Part shown: one piece after another, positions 13,201-28,200 of the stretch
Position numbering within the stretch: position 1 is the first letter of the stretch
Layout: each line of letters starts with the position of its first letter
Notes under the pieces: model-generated
Seen by the model: the letters and a program-made list of their open reading frames with translations, nothing else
What the model was told of the DNA's origin: nothing
The model's database searches: none
Position numbers and translations under genes: made by a program
Source: Centropus unirufus
Lineage: Eukaryota > Chordata > Aves > Cuculiformes > Centropidae
Reading direction: 5' to 3'
Assembly: GCA_013397695.1 (NCBI GenBank)
Contig: VYZI01000003.1
Coordinates: 3,901,846 to 3,965,845, forward strand
Length of the DNA: 64,000 bases

Positions 13201-16200
13201 CTATGATCTCTAATGTATTTCTTTTTCTGTTATTGAATGTTTCAATATGTATAATCTCAGATATACACATTTCATATATATATTTCACAAGAATTTAATA
13301 ACTGCAGATATTCATAGATTAAAGTAACCTGAAGCTGAAAGTTAAGTAATGTGATGATTTGCATCTTGGAAAATAAACAAAATATACAGCCAGGTTCTTA
13401 CTCAGTAGAAAGTTTTTACATGTCACTTACCTACACAGCGAGGTGTTTTATTGTGATTGCTCCAGGTACCATCCGGCTGGCAGACAGCAGTAGTAAGCTC
13501 CTTGGCCGAAAGTCTGTATCCATCATTGCAAAAATAAGTAACACGGGTGCCAACTAAATAATCTGTAGTCAATATCCCCCCATTTAATGGAGCTTTAGGA
13601 ATTCCACAAGATATCGCTAAATAAAGAGAAAGAAATAATCATTTTATGTCTTCTTCACTAAAAAATTCCAGTCATCTCAGGGGTTTATGTATTATAACAT
13701 CAACAATCTTAAATTCATAAAAATGAATTTTTGACTCATGAGTGTGTATTTTAAGCCTAAAACTAAGTTCCCTTAAATTTTTAGGGAATTGAATCACAGG
13801 AAGTCTTTGTCTTTTGATGGAGGAGGTTACAAGTAAGAACAATGGTTCATTACTCTGCAGCTATCCATCAGAAAAGTAGAAGAAAATCGAAGAGTCAATA
13901 GGTAATACATAGATAAAATATGATCAGTATCCTAAAGCACCCATTTGTGACATTAGGAATCTAGTTTGTACTTCAGATTTCTTCCATCAGATGAACTGTG
14001 TGACCTCTAGCAAAGCACAAATATTATCGTTCAAGATTCTGGTTTTCCTTCTGTAAAATCTGTAAATTGGCTAGTGAAAGTGTAAGCCACTATTTTGTTT
14101 TGTTTTCATTATTCAACAGAAAGAAAGCACCAGGAGAAGATCAGGCTCTAAAAAAAATGCTCTGCCAAATCTTCCCCCTAAAAAACAAACGAAAAGAGAA
14201 AGGACTTACACTTAACTCTTAGGTACTTAAGTTTGACATGAAATCCTAAACCCTTAGAAACCACCTGCCCTGTCTAAACAGAAATATGAAAGGTTAAGCC
14301 TCTCAGATTATATATAAATAACTGATAAAAATGAGTAGTCTATTTTTGCCCCTGTTGTGAATTGCTCTAATGTAAGATAGATGTGCTTCATAAGCAGTAT
14401 AGGAACAGTGTGGCTCTTTACCAAAGCTAATAATCACGCCTGAAACACAGGTAAAGTAATAATGCTATCACAACTCGCAGAACAGAGGTGATAGGATCAA
14501 TATACAAATGTATTTGAATTCCTGTGAAAGGAAACCACATATGATAAGTACCTTTTTTAAAAAATACATATTGTACTGAAAAGACCAAATAAAACTGTTA
14601 TTAATTTGCTCATCACCTTGTCTGGATAACCATAAAAATGTATATATTATGGTTATCGCAGTATCTTTTGCCTGGAGACGAACACACATTTAGAAGAAAA
14701 TAAGAAAGCGGTGATTAGGAGACAGTTAAAACCCCAAGATATAAATTGAATTCCATATTCCAAGGGTTATGTGGACATGATTCCAGAGGGATAAAAAGTG
14801 ATGAGTTAACTAAACCAGAAGTTCCTTCTTCCACTTCTTACTAAACATCTGATAAAGCTGTACTGTTTCACCTGCTGTCATCAAAGGAAGACACTGAGCC
14901 TCCATGGCAGTAAAATGAAAACATCTAACCAAGCTGGTGTCATTTTATCTCAAATATCTTAACAGCTTGGATTGCAGCAGCAATGTTCATGCAGAGAGGA
15001 AGATAACCAAAAGCTAGTATAATTAAAGTATAATAAAATAATAATGTTTACTGCATAACTGGCCATGATAACCTCTTAATTCTAAACCGTGATAGGAATA
15101 ACGTTTCAGACAATAATGAAGCTCCAAGAACAAAGTCCACTGCCAGTTACATCAGGGCCATGTTTTATATATTACTTGCTTAACATCTTTACCTATAATT
15201 CCTGTAAAACCATTTGTCTATTATCCACATTTGATATTAGAAAATATTAATATTAATTTCTGATAAGGCCTGTGCCAGACAATTTTTACATGCAAGAGAA
15301 ATATTTCAAAATTAAAGTCAAGAATCCTGAAATCCTGGGATGAAAAAAAAAATAATCTGGGAAAAATAACAAATGCTTTAAGCCACTTTGTAGCTTCTGA
15401 GATCTATGATGAGTTGTAAACATTCAACCATTTATATGAATTCATCTTAATTCCTGTATTTAAATAGATCACTGTAAACCATGGGAATCTTTTATTGCCT
15501 TATCTTCAGAGATTCAATAACATCAAAACTTAGATATTTGTATGGATGGCACTTTCACATTATGATTGATTTACTGTATTTTATGTATGCATTATGATAT
15601 AAATAGGATACTTAATATCTGAATTTTAGAACAGTATAAGTTTGAAAATAATTCATATTATTGTTATTATATTTTATATTTTGTAGCAGTTTCCTTTTGC
15701 TTCGTTTCACAACAAAGGGTGCTTTTGTATTAACTTCGTAACAGGTTTCAGCTAATTGTCAAAGTCTAGCTTGAGGCATTTCTTTTTTATTCCTTACTAT
15801 TACACTGAGTCTCTTCTACTGAAATATGTTTAGTTCTACAAATAATGTAAAAGAGCTTTGATAGAAGGTTAAAACGTGTATCTGGAGTTGTCTGCTTCTG
15901 ACAGTCCTGTAGTGCAAGTGGTTTAGGAACGGTTCTATTTAGAGGTCCAGAGATCAAGATTTCTATTCATATAGGTATAAGAATGAGACCATTAAAGTTG
16001 CTCCAACATTACTTACAAATTCAGAAAAAAGAAGCTGTGGTGGAAGAGGTTACTGGTATTCATTAGTTACAGAAGAGGATTCAGAAGTGAGAATAATAGT
16101 ACAGATGCAAAATGAAAAGTGTAAATAGAAAAAAATATTCCACAGGAAGTAAAACCTGTAATAAGGATTATTTTTAGTATCTGCCAGTCTCACTAAATTC

Positions 16201-19200
16201 TGTTGAAATACTCTCTTAAAAATACATTTGTTTTCATAAGATGCATTGTGTAGAGAAATATTGGTGCAGGGGCATGACCATAAAATTATTACCTGCTATT
16301 CATTCTAAGTCAGAAAACTGATGCCTTACATTAGAAAGAAAGTTTACATTGGTGTTTTACAGCATATTATTTTATAATAAAAGAATTTACCTTGACAAGC
16401 TGGGACTGGAACATCCCATGAGTAATAACCATATGGAGACTTCTTACATACAGCAGTACTTTTTCCAATGAGCCGAAAACCTCTATCGCAAGCCCAGCGA
16501 ACCATACTGTTGAGCTGTCCACCTGTCTGACTGACAATGAAACCATGTGGAGGGGACTCTGGAGTACTGCAGTAGAGAGCTTTAAATATAAATATTGAAG
16601 AAAGAAAATATGCATTTAGAATCCTGATGACAACTTGTGACAAATTCTTGTTGAATTCAGTGGACAACAAGTTAAAAAAATGTTACTAAGGGTTTTTGTA
16701 TTTTGTGTCCTGACCATGCACACATCAAACAATTTCACTAGATACACTGGTGAAAAAAATAGGACCTTATAATGGCTTCAGGTTTTGAAAGCCTTAAAGG
16801 GATTATAGTGATAGCTCACTTCCTTAACTTTTTTTTCACCATCTCCTTTTTTAAACCAAGTAAGTGGCAGAATTTTTGAAGCATTCATTTCCATCTGGTC
16901 CTAAGTTATTTGTTTCAAGTTCTGTGATACAATGAACTGAACTATGAAATCTAAAATTGATTTTAATCACATTTATGAGTGTCAGAATAAATTCATGGCA
17001 AATCCATTGAATCTGCTTTTTGTATGTATGTGTGTGTGTTTTATTTAGAACACAAAAAGTCTTACAGAATCTTGGTCATATACTATATTAGATATTTTAT
17101 AGACATAGCTGTTATAATCTGAAAGCCTTTTTGATATTAAGGATTACTTATTGTATTGCCACTATGCTTATATTTCTTTTAACTCACTCGTTCATTAAGT
17201 CCATGCATATAAAGGCACTTGGTTTTGGCCTCCTTACCGAAGGAGTGGACCTGAAAGGACTTACAACTTGGCAGCCAGAAGAAACATGTTGTTCCTTTAA
17301 GAATTTAACTTGGTCCCTGACCTTGGTTCAAGGACAAGCCAAGACTGTTTAGCTAAGATGACCTTTTTCCTATTTCATAGGAAAGAATAATAAGTTGGAA
17401 GTTTGTTTCCTGGTGCCTACTTCATACTTTGAAGGGATGTTGGTAACTTTTGACCTCTGTTTTCTCAGGCAAAGAAAGATGTTTCACTTCCTCTTTAAGT
17501 GAAACTGTGGCCTATGACTTACTTCAGGTCAATGATTTTCTAAGTGAAAAGCTTCCTCTGATCAGAATATATTCATGTGGCTGTTCATTAAAAGCAAGAT
17601 GCAGAATGAGAAAGAAGCACTGCCATACCTTTCAGAACAAATACTACATTTTTTTTTCTTCCTTAGACTAAATTGCTCCTTCCTTAAACTCCTGGAGTAA
17701 CCAGGAATCCAGATATCCCTATGTTTTTACTGATATAGATCAGTAATGCATATTTTCTTACTACCTCTCAATAGTTGTCTTGCTGCCCATAAGGAAAGAG
17801 TTTTAAGAACGTTCTCTTCTTTCTCTTTTAACTTATCCAAAATTCAGTGAAACTAGGTACCACATAATATTTATTTCTAGCCAATAGCGAACTTTATCTA
17901 TCTATTTACATTTTAGAAATATTTTACTTCTTAGAAAATTGTCCTCTCCAAAAGGGAAAGATGAGAGTAAATCTGTTTTACAGACTGTTGTAAGCCTAAT
18001 TTTTTTTTCTGCAATAGTGAGGTAGCCAAAAAGTGAAGAAAACAAACAAAAGAAAACCCACCAGAAAAAATAATTTTGTCTATTCTATATTGCTTTTCCA
18101 TTTTGTAAAGTGAAAATATTTTATGCCAATAACTTTTCTAGCATCTACAGATATGATCCCCACTACTGCTCATTCTATGTATTTCATGTCTTTGGTCATA
18201 ATAAAACCAAATGTAAATTTTGTGTAATTGCTGAAAATTGCATCTCCTTAATCTTGATTAATGAATATTATTATCCTGTAAAATATCATATTGTATAAGT
18301 GTATAGAATCAATTACATAAAAACAACCTTTGCAAGTACCATCTTCATGCACTACTCATAAATAGGTTCATTTGAATTAATAACATTCACAATGTTGGCT
18401 TTTTTGACATACTAACTGATCTCTTCTAATATGGTTTGCTGCTTCTGTTGAAGCTTATATTAAAGGTTCAGTCTTTCCTGGTTTCAAATTTTCTGCCTCA
18501 CATCTGCTTACTCCTGCCTTGTTGTCACCTCTTCCTTTGTCCCACCAAAAGTGTCAATGATGAATCCTATAAAGTTCCAGTATAAAGAACAGAGCCACCA
18601 GAGTGCAAACAAGTGATAAGAGAAAGGCTAAAGTAGCTTCTTTAATCTTCGGTAGGCTTATGCAATTTTAAAGTCCTATGAATAATTTCCTTAAATATCT
18701 ACAAAGCTCATGTGTTTCATATATACTACTTAGGGTGTGTGGGGGGGTATCATCACATATCATATATAAACCAGATTGGATTTCCTTTCAGCCTGGGCAA
18801 TTAATGTTACAAAGTACAGCTTATATTATTCTTTTTATATAAATATATATGGTCCAAACTGAAATTATATATATCTTAAAGAAAGTCTCATTTACATACC
18901 TATATATCTTATTCTGAAACCTTTTTTATTGGTACCATGATCCGCTGACCACCGAAGAAATACTTCATGTCCATTGCTGGTTATATTTAGAGAAGATGAA
19001 TAGTCTCCACTGAGAGAAATGAGTAATGGGCTATGACTATTTGGTCCTTGATACATGGAAAGAAACAATTAAATAAAAAGAGTTACAAAGTTTAAAATAA
19101 CATCTGATACATTACATACATAAAATTTATACGCATAGAAAACATTCTCCAGGCAAACAGTAAATTAATGTGAACTAAAAGTAGAAGTTGATACTATATA

Positions 19201-22200
19201 TTATATACTAGAGAATATATATTTGTTCAGAAACAAAATTATATCTAAATGTAATTAATGCATTACAATTTTGAAACACAAGAATCCAACAATTCTTTTA
19301 ACACAACAAATCCAAATAATTGTTATTTAATAATTTTTATATTGATAAATTATGGTATGCATAAACAATTGTGATTACACAGCTGTAATGTAAATACAAA
19401 AAGTCTGTATAGAAGTATCTTCCAAAGGTGTGCATCCTATAGTTACCATCAAACACCTCGAGTATATCAAATTCCTTTTCTGTCTGGAAGAATTCAAAGA
19501 ACATGCTGATATTATAACCCTTTTCCACAGTAATAGTCCATGCACACATCTGGAGATTTGGGTAGCTGTCTGGATATCCAGGGCTCAGTATTACTCCTGT
19601 TGAATCCAGGCGCATTTCATTGGCTGGACAAAGCACTGCAAAATAGAAAGATTAGTAAAAAATCTGAAGTCCACTATTTCTGTTTCATGTGATTAGTAAG
19701 ATATTCTTGAGTTTAGAAGAGCTGCATCACTCATTTTATTTCCAGCAGTTCAGAAAGACTGACAACATTTTAGAAATAAAGTCAGTTGGTAAAATAAAAA
19801 ATTCTAAAGTAGCATTTATCATGAATATAAGCCCCACAGCCTTCTGAATTTATCAATATACGAGATTTTTCTTCTTTCATTATCTAGGAGATAATTCTTG
19901 TAGGCTGTACTTAAATACTAAATTGTTGCATCGTTCAAGAAATGAACCATACTCTTCCCCCCACCCTACAGACTATTAGTGTCAGCAATTTTTCCATGTA
20001 AAGTAATGCACTGAAAGCAAAATTTGACAACACTGTAATTTTTAGTTGTCAGATTCTAAACAGAGAGCAATCAATTCCTCTCACAATTTATATAAAGCAG
20101 TGCCTAAATTTTGAGATCCTTAATCAAGCTACAAGAAAGTTGATGTACCTACATGCAATGTAAGCACTATTCAGAGGTGTTGCCTTTGGTCAAGAATATA
20201 AGACAGACTTCAGGCCCAACATTTCTTGTCAGTAGAATGAATTATACAAGAAGATGACTTGTACTAATCCAGCTACGTGTTTTTTTAAATTGATAGAAAT
20301 CTCAAAAATACTAGGTTATTACCCTTACATGCAATAAAAAACACTTGACATTCTACTTTTTCTTCACCACGCCTAACAAAATCCCATTTCTTTCCTATCT
20401 CTTCCTAAAAGAAACAACAAAGAAGAGTTCTTACAATCAAAGCCTATGACTATCAGTTAAGGCAGTGGTATTATAATCCTGACTGAGCACGGGAATCTCA
20501 ATGTGATTTTGGGCAATTTGTCTGATCGTTCCTCCTTTTTTAAAAAGGTACAGTGGTTAACCATATGACAAACACTTTCTGAGGAAATAAAGATCAGATT
20601 GGGAGGAATATAAAAATGCAATGTCTACTCCACTAAAAATTAAAGTCCAAGCATCACCATGAGATAGATCTATATGTATANNNNNNNNNNNNNNNNNNNN
20701 NNNNNNNNNNNNNNNNNNNNNNNNNNNNNNNNNNNTATATTTAACCCCATATTCCTAAGCATTCTCTATTTTGGGGTAAAAGCACCACAAATGTGTCATA
20801 TAATTAATATGTTAATTGAATCTATATCTGCAAACTGCTTCTGTTTTACTAAAGCTGCATATGAGAGATTTATGGCTATGCATTCGCAATTTTCATGTAC
20901 TCTCGATTTTGGACAACTGGTTACTTTCTTCCTTCTAACACAGAGACAGACTATTTCCCTGATGAATAGATGTAAATCAGTCAAAGAAGAAATTATTAAA
21001 AAAAGGATTCCTAATTGCTGACAGCCTTTTTTTTTTCCAAATTCAGTTCTGGGAAATAAGAAAAGGCACATGCTTTATCCTTCTTTTCTAATATGTTGCT
21101 GGGATAAGATAGACCTGACAAGATGTGAGTGTTTCCTGTGGGGATAAAAGAAGACACCCGCTCCAATCCTGTTGAATTCTTCAGCAGGTATTGTATGCCA
21201 TTCCTTCATCTTTCTCTAAAAATTATTTTCTTTTGTTTTCCACATCATATTCTGAAATTATAAATCCTCCACTTATAGATGTGCTGGAAAATACAGCTCT
21301 GGTTATTCTTAATTACCATAGTTTCAGGAGCGAAAGAGAATGTTAGCAGGAAAAAAGTGCTACTTTGTAAACAAGTTATCACCACTATTTAAAATAGCTG
21401 CTGAACATGAGCAAAAAGGTGTTAAAAGCATGATTAAAAGGAATGATTTTGAATTTATCTGGATCCACTAGGTCTACACAGAGTAATAATACCTGTGTGT
21501 CATTATTTATATTTTTATTACTCTGGAACTGAATGGAAGAGATAGTACGAAAATATAAACATGTTTAAACAACAATGTTAGCTGTTGGCAGGACTGTAAT
21601 AGAGCCTACATAGTCATGGAGTTACAACCAGTTGGAGGCCAGTCACAAGTGTTGTTCAGTGCTGGGTCCAGTTCTATTTAATATCTTTATCAATGATCTG
21701 CATGAGGAGCTTGAATATACCCTGAGTAAGTTCGCAGATGGCAGTAAAGTGGGAGGAAATGTCAATCTTCTTGAGGGTAGAAAGGCTCTACAGAGGTATC
21801 TGAACAGGCTGGATCGATGGGCTGTGACCAATGGAATGAGGTTTAACAAGGCCAAGTGCCGAGTCTTGCATGTGGGGCAGAACAAGCCCGTGCAGTGCTA
21901 CAGGCTTGCGGAGGAGTGGCTAGAAAGACACCTTGCAGAGCACCTGGGGATTTTCGTTGACAGCCAGGTAAATATGAGTTAGCAGTGTGCTTGGGAGGAC
22001 AAGAAGGCAAATAACATCTTGGCCTGTATCAGAAACAGCGTGGCCAGCAGGACCAGGGAATTGATAGCGTCCCTCCAATCGGTATTGCTGAGGCCACACC
22101 TCAAATGCTGTGTTGAGTTTTGGGCCCCTCACTACAAGAAAGACATCAAGGTCCTGGAACATTTCCAGAGAAAAGGAAGAGGCTGGAGAATAAGTCCTAT

Positions 22201-25200
22201 GAGGAGTAGCTGAGGGAACTAGGGATGTTGAGATTAGAGAAAAGAGGCTGAGGGGGACCCTTACTGCTATCTATAACTACCTGAAAAGCGGTTTTAGCAA
22301 GACTAGTGTTGGTCTCTTCTCCCAAGTGTTAGGCAAAAGGACAAGTGGGAATGGCCTCAAGTTGCATGAGAGGAGGTTGAGATTAGACATCAGGAAAAAT
22401 TTCTTCACCAGAAAGGTTATCAGGCACTGGAACAGGCTGCCCATGGAGGTGGTGGAGTCACCATGCTTGGAGGTATTTAAAAGACAGGTAGATGAGGTGC
22501 TTAAGGCTAAGAGTATTAGTGGACAGGCATGTTTCGACTCCATGATCTCAAAGGTCTTTTCCAGCACAGGGATTCTTTGATTCTTGTTTTGACCTGAACA
22601 TTAATGTGGTGTTATTTCTTACCATTCACAGTTTTCAATAAAAGAAGGGAAACATGAACATGCAGAGGGGGACACACATATATAGAAAATCTATTCATTA
22701 GAGTACACTGAATAAAAATAGAAACACTTTAAATTGAACTGAAAAATGATGTCATATTCTTGTTGATCCAAATCCATGCTACGTTAATTTAGATTTTTTT
22801 TTACATTTCCATATAAACTTTCATACTACCGTGTCCTAGATAATATGTAATAATCTCATTATTTATTAAATATGGACTCTCTCCAAAAAGAAAACAATTG
22901 TGAAACTCCTTACACAAAGTAGAATAACAGTCCTTTAAAGCAATAAAATTCATCAAAACATTACTAATATTTTGCACTAATATTTGACACATATTCACCA
23001 TAATAGAGAAACTATATTGGCAAGAGCATCAAAATGTCTGAAATATTTTCAATGAACCATCTCATATGAAGAGAAAGTTCAGGGTATTTAGGGCACCAGT
23101 ATCCATTTGGTAGGGCAGGAGGAGAAGAAAAAAGATAAAAAACCTTGACAGGTAGGTGGCGATCCATCCATCTGAAGCCTTTCACCTAGTCGGCATGTCA
23201 GAATCTCATTACCAACCAATGTAAAGCCTGGTTGACACTGGTATCTTATTATGTCTCCTGTTTGGGAAAACAAAACAAGACAAAACACAAACAAACAAAA
23301 GAAACATTATACAGCAATTAACTGGGACTTTCAGTTTTGAAAGCATTATTGATTGATGAATTTTCTTGTGGCCTTGCATAATGGGGTAAATGACCCCTGG
23401 CATAAACTACTTTGATTATTGTAAAAAATGTGGTAAGGGGGCTTTGTATTGTATACTGTGCTACATCTGTCACTGTTTTCTAGCACATTGTTAGCTGGAT
23501 AGTTTGCTAATTCTTCTGAGTTTGACTGATGCTGTGTGAACCATGTGTCTACAAAGCTTTAAACAATATAATTTATTGGATAATCATTATGGAGTTAAAT
23601 AAAGAAACAAGATCTCAGTAACTCATATAATCCTGATGAAAAGAAAAGGGAACTGGATTTGATTGATAATATCCATTGATATTTCATTGAGAATGAAACA
23701 TTGATTTTTTTTATTATTATTTTAATGATTCATGTATTTTTATGTACAAAATAAAAGTAAAATATATAAAGTAAAATAAAAGTTAAAATTTGTACATCCT
23801 AGGAGTTCTCCTTGGTTTGGACTACGGGGGCTAGGGGTTCACAATAAAAGTCTTTTGTCTTTGTTAGCAATATAACTATATATGTATATGATAAAAATAA
23901 ATTTAATTTTCTTTTCCATAATGTCAGCAAAACTAGCTCTTCTGGCATCTCATATGTGATCATATAAACCATGTTTCTTTGAATGATAAGTTGCAAAATC
24001 ATATTGCTAACATGTCTTAGGTCAGCATTGACTTCTCAAATCCCCTTCTCCTAATTTTTACAAATTTGATTTTCTCCTTTAAGTAAAAGAATATTAATTC
24101 AGGTAAAGAATGTAACATTGTCTACATGTTTTTTGTGGATCTTGTTTGGTTTTTTTTCAGTATAAGACAATGCTTTATATCAAAAATCATGAAAAGATGT
24201 ATTTTAAAAATAAACTAATTAGACAGATGTTACTGAGTTATATATGATCTATGAAATATAGATAAGATTCAGGAAGTATAAGGAATTACTTCTTTGAAAC
24301 TTTATTTTCAAATATTAGGAGCATGATTTCCATCCTGAAAGGTAAGAAATTTTTGTGCATATTAGTCATTTATTTTGAAGAAAAAGATAGGATGGTTTTA
24401 TTCTCTTTTAAATCACCTATTTCAAATTCGTTGTCCTCAGTTAGAATTTCAGCATTTGGTATATTTGTTGGAGGCTGGCATACCCGGAGCTGATAGGCTA
24501 CAAAAAAGAAGAAAGTACATTTGACACTCCCATACTTACACAGTCAACAAAACCATGCAAATGTAACTCACTTAATATCCATATTAAAATGATAACAATA
24601 ACAATATAATAACAAATAACAATAAAATAACAAATGTTCATTAACATTGAGACTAAGATAATTAAAGGAAATAAAAAGTATAAATTTAAAATTAATGAAA
24701 AACTGGAAGTTGCTTCTGTGTTCTTTTTTTTTATTTAGTGTCACTGGCAAAACCCTAATCATAAATAACCTAAGAAGCTCAGAACTGGTTGTGATTTTTC
24801 TCACTTACCTGATGTCATCTGAAAAGTAAATACTGTTTGTATCATGCAATTGTTTGTTTACAAATTTTACTTCTGAACTCTTCTGCTTTTGAAACTTTAT
24901 AATAAAGACAAGTTTTATCATCCAAAAGATGCTATCCAGAGACAGCATAACTGGTAGATAGAAGCGCTTTGAATTATTTCCCATTAAACTAATAGTTGTG
25001 GGACACACCTGACCTGCAGATAGTGTCAGAGAATAATTCTGCTTTCATATTTCTCATTTGAATCTCACATAAAATATTTTTTTCATCGCATTTGTTATTA
25101 TCAAGGAAATATCTACTCATGGCAGATGACAATTCAGCATCTCGTCATACACTTCTTTGTTATTTGCTGTGTTTGGAACCTTTGGTAAACAATGTGGTCA

Positions 25201-28200
25201 AACTTTTATCTGTCAAACTTTTTGTCTGTCAAACAAAGTGGTCAAACTTTATCCAGGGAAGATATTTTGTTGCTACTGAGTCTCCCATATTTTATATCTT
25301 CATACTCCACTCCTTTTTATTAATCATATAATGAAGAGCCAATTAAATCAGTGAGTCAGAAAGCTAACACCCAAAAAATATATAACAGCTGTGCTATTTG
25401 CATTAAAAAAAAATAAATTACCAGTATAATTAAAAAATCGATTCAATAAATAATTCATATAATTTACCTCAAATGTATTTCATTTAACAATAGCATTCAT
25501 TTTAACCTCCAATTTATTTATTTATTTTAAATAAATATAATTCCTCTCACTTCCTTCCTTCACGCATGTAGATAGGAAGGATCACAGGCTCAAGGATACT
25601 GAGAGATTTGTATATGTTAACAATATCAATCCAAAACCTGTTTTAAGTTTCTTCTTGAATAATCGTTTGTGCAGCTCAATTTGCATCTTTACTACACATG
25701 AACATTCATACTCCTTGAATGACACCGTCCACAAAAACATAAGAAACATACAAGGAGATCAAGTTCTTCAGAGGCATACTATTGCTAAGTATGAGCATTT
25801 TTTGTAAGTGTTTAGTTATATAGAGATAAATTCATATATATATCAATATATATGGATTCAGATATATCAGTTCCTATATTGATGAACACAAAGTTTCAGT
25901 TTGTCCTTCACAAACTACTAATTGCAATTTTGGTGCCCAGATTTGGAATGAAAGTTCTGAGCTCTCTCTGCCTAATGCGATTGGACTGCGTATTCAATAA
26001 TCAATTCAAGTGCTGTTTCTGATGTTCATTTCATTGTGGGATTTAGGTCTCTTTTATTTTGCTTTATTTTGTTTAAATTAATGTTCCTTTAATCCCCCCA
26101 GTTCTGTCTGCCTATATTCTCCTTGGCCTTTGCTAATTCTAAAAGAAAGCCTTTTAGTTCCAAAATCTAATCAGGATCCAGAAAAAAGACTGTAGTCTGT
26201 CCAACTTCCTTGGAACAGTCAATCCAACAGGCATTCACAGAACACCTAAAACTACCCTTACTTCTGAATCTGTTGCTTGTAATGATAAGAATGCAGGAGA
26301 CACTTGGCCACAGGAGGTTATAATGTCTATAAGAAGAGGTACAATTTGGTGTATTAATACTTACAAATTTTCTTTCATTCAGTATTTAATTCAATGGCAC
26401 TTAACATCAACTATACAATATCTAAATAATGTCTGACATGATATTACTTTCTTCAAAATATTCAATTATCTATGAGAAATTTGTGTACACCACAGACGTT
26501 TAGATTTAAAAGGAATTTTAGAAGCATTATAAACAGTGAGAAGATAATCACCTTGAACACCAGGGTCTTGATATTCTTTGCTCATGTCTTTTCACAATGT
26601 ATTCTTTTTCGCTTGAATATTTAATATTTAGTCAAGCAACGTTTCATCAAGCTTGGTTTCATCATTCATATTATATTTTGTATGTTTGCATTATCATAGT
26701 GCAGATCAGTCATATTAATAATAGGATATCTTAGAAAAAGTAATTAAAGTATTTTTTTTCATGAGTTTTCTTCCTGCAGTAATCATGACAGACAAGGAAA
26801 AAGAGCAAATTGTCACACTTACCATGGTAACTAAGTACAAAGAAGCCACTGGTAGTGAAGTCACTGTGGAACTTAATCAGAATCTGATTGGAAGTACTGT
26901 ACACTGATTCCAATGCAGTGTTGCCGCTAAATTGTCCAATTTGAGGAGAAGTTTGATCTGGTCCATCCCTAGGAAAAACAGACACAAAATGATTTTTCTG
27001 TTTCCCAAATAAATAATTTCTCATCATTCTGATATAATGTAGTAAAATTTCTCTACCTTATTCTAAAACACAAGTCATCTGAAGTCATATAAAACAGACA
27101 TTAAGGGCTTTTGAAATTCTATATGTGGACTGAAGCATACCAGGTAGTAGCATAGACGGTAGTAAAAATTTATGAGAAAGCAAAATGTTCCATTAAATCA
27201 CCGTTTGGTAGTCATATTGTGATTGAACTTCATCTTCCCGTAGAAAGTGTGTTCGCATCTACTTATCTATGCTTCCAAAGGTAGCTATTAGAAAATAAAC
27301 CTAATACTGCTCATGGCCCCCAGTCTTCTGAATTTCTAGGAAAATTAAGAGATGAATACTATTTGATTTTTAAAGATGATGTGTGAATATTAGCTTCACT
27401 AAAAATAAAAAAATGCAGAAATGATCAAAAAAGTGTACAGCAAACTGTTTAATGTTTAGGAAAGTAGGAATGCAATTCTGAGTTGTGTGAATTTATATAA
27501 ATCCAAATTAGAGTTCTGTACAACAGAAATAGAAATGAATAATTAATAATCCAAATTGCCTCTTAGTGTTTTGCATTACTCAAACTACAAGGCTACTCTA
27601 TCAGCCTGGGAATTTTCAATCTGCAGATTAAATAATCAGTAGATTATTGTTTCAGGTAAGTTTCCAGAAGGTCTAAGCCACTGTTGGGTTGTCTAGGAGT
27701 GTCACTAATGACAGATTCAAGATGATCATAGGAGTCTTTACACTTGGTTACAGCCTCCTGTCTTTAAAAACCTTTCAACTAAGATGAATGGATGTAATGT
27801 TTTTTAAAATATTCATGATACACATGGGTTTCAGTATGTAGAGAATATAATTTGTTTACAGCTATTGTTTGGTCAACTCTTTACCATACCCAAATACAAA
27901 CAGAGTCTCTTCTTTTACATACTCTAACAGTTTAAAATAATCCAATTTGGAAGAAATCAAGGAAGTGTTACACTAGTTTCTTGTATTACACTCTAAAATA
28001 ATACACACAGCTGTAAGTGCTTATTATCACTCTTTTCTTCTGTATTGCTTCTATTGATTGTTGATAAGCTATCATAGCACACTTCCGAATTTTTTTCCTC
28101 ATTGAGAAACTGAAGCATGCTATTTTTCAGTTCTTAAGACAAGGACTATGAAGCTCCATGATCAGTGCTTTCTAGAGAGAATGGTACTGTGGAAAACATT

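Larger units (their letters stand above)
19636..23143 (-). other. Intron 15 (3508 bp)
   Basis: Intron between Sushi13 and CUB14. It contains a CR1 3' end (21618-22584, opposite to the gene) and the assembly gap at 20681-20735. Otherwise AT-rich. Confidence 0.83.

Noticed and set aside
17309..17343. Nested inverted repeat CTTGG...CCTTG-CAAGG...CCAAG
   Set aside because: Stem segments are only five bases with loops and bulges; too weak to call an RNA gene.
20674..21021. Plus-strand frame of 115 codons
   Set aside because: It runs through the N gap and has no domain or splice support.
21632..22580. Open frames of 116, 64 and 84 codons on the plus strand
   Set aside because: They are broken pieces of CR1 reverse transcriptase, not host genes.
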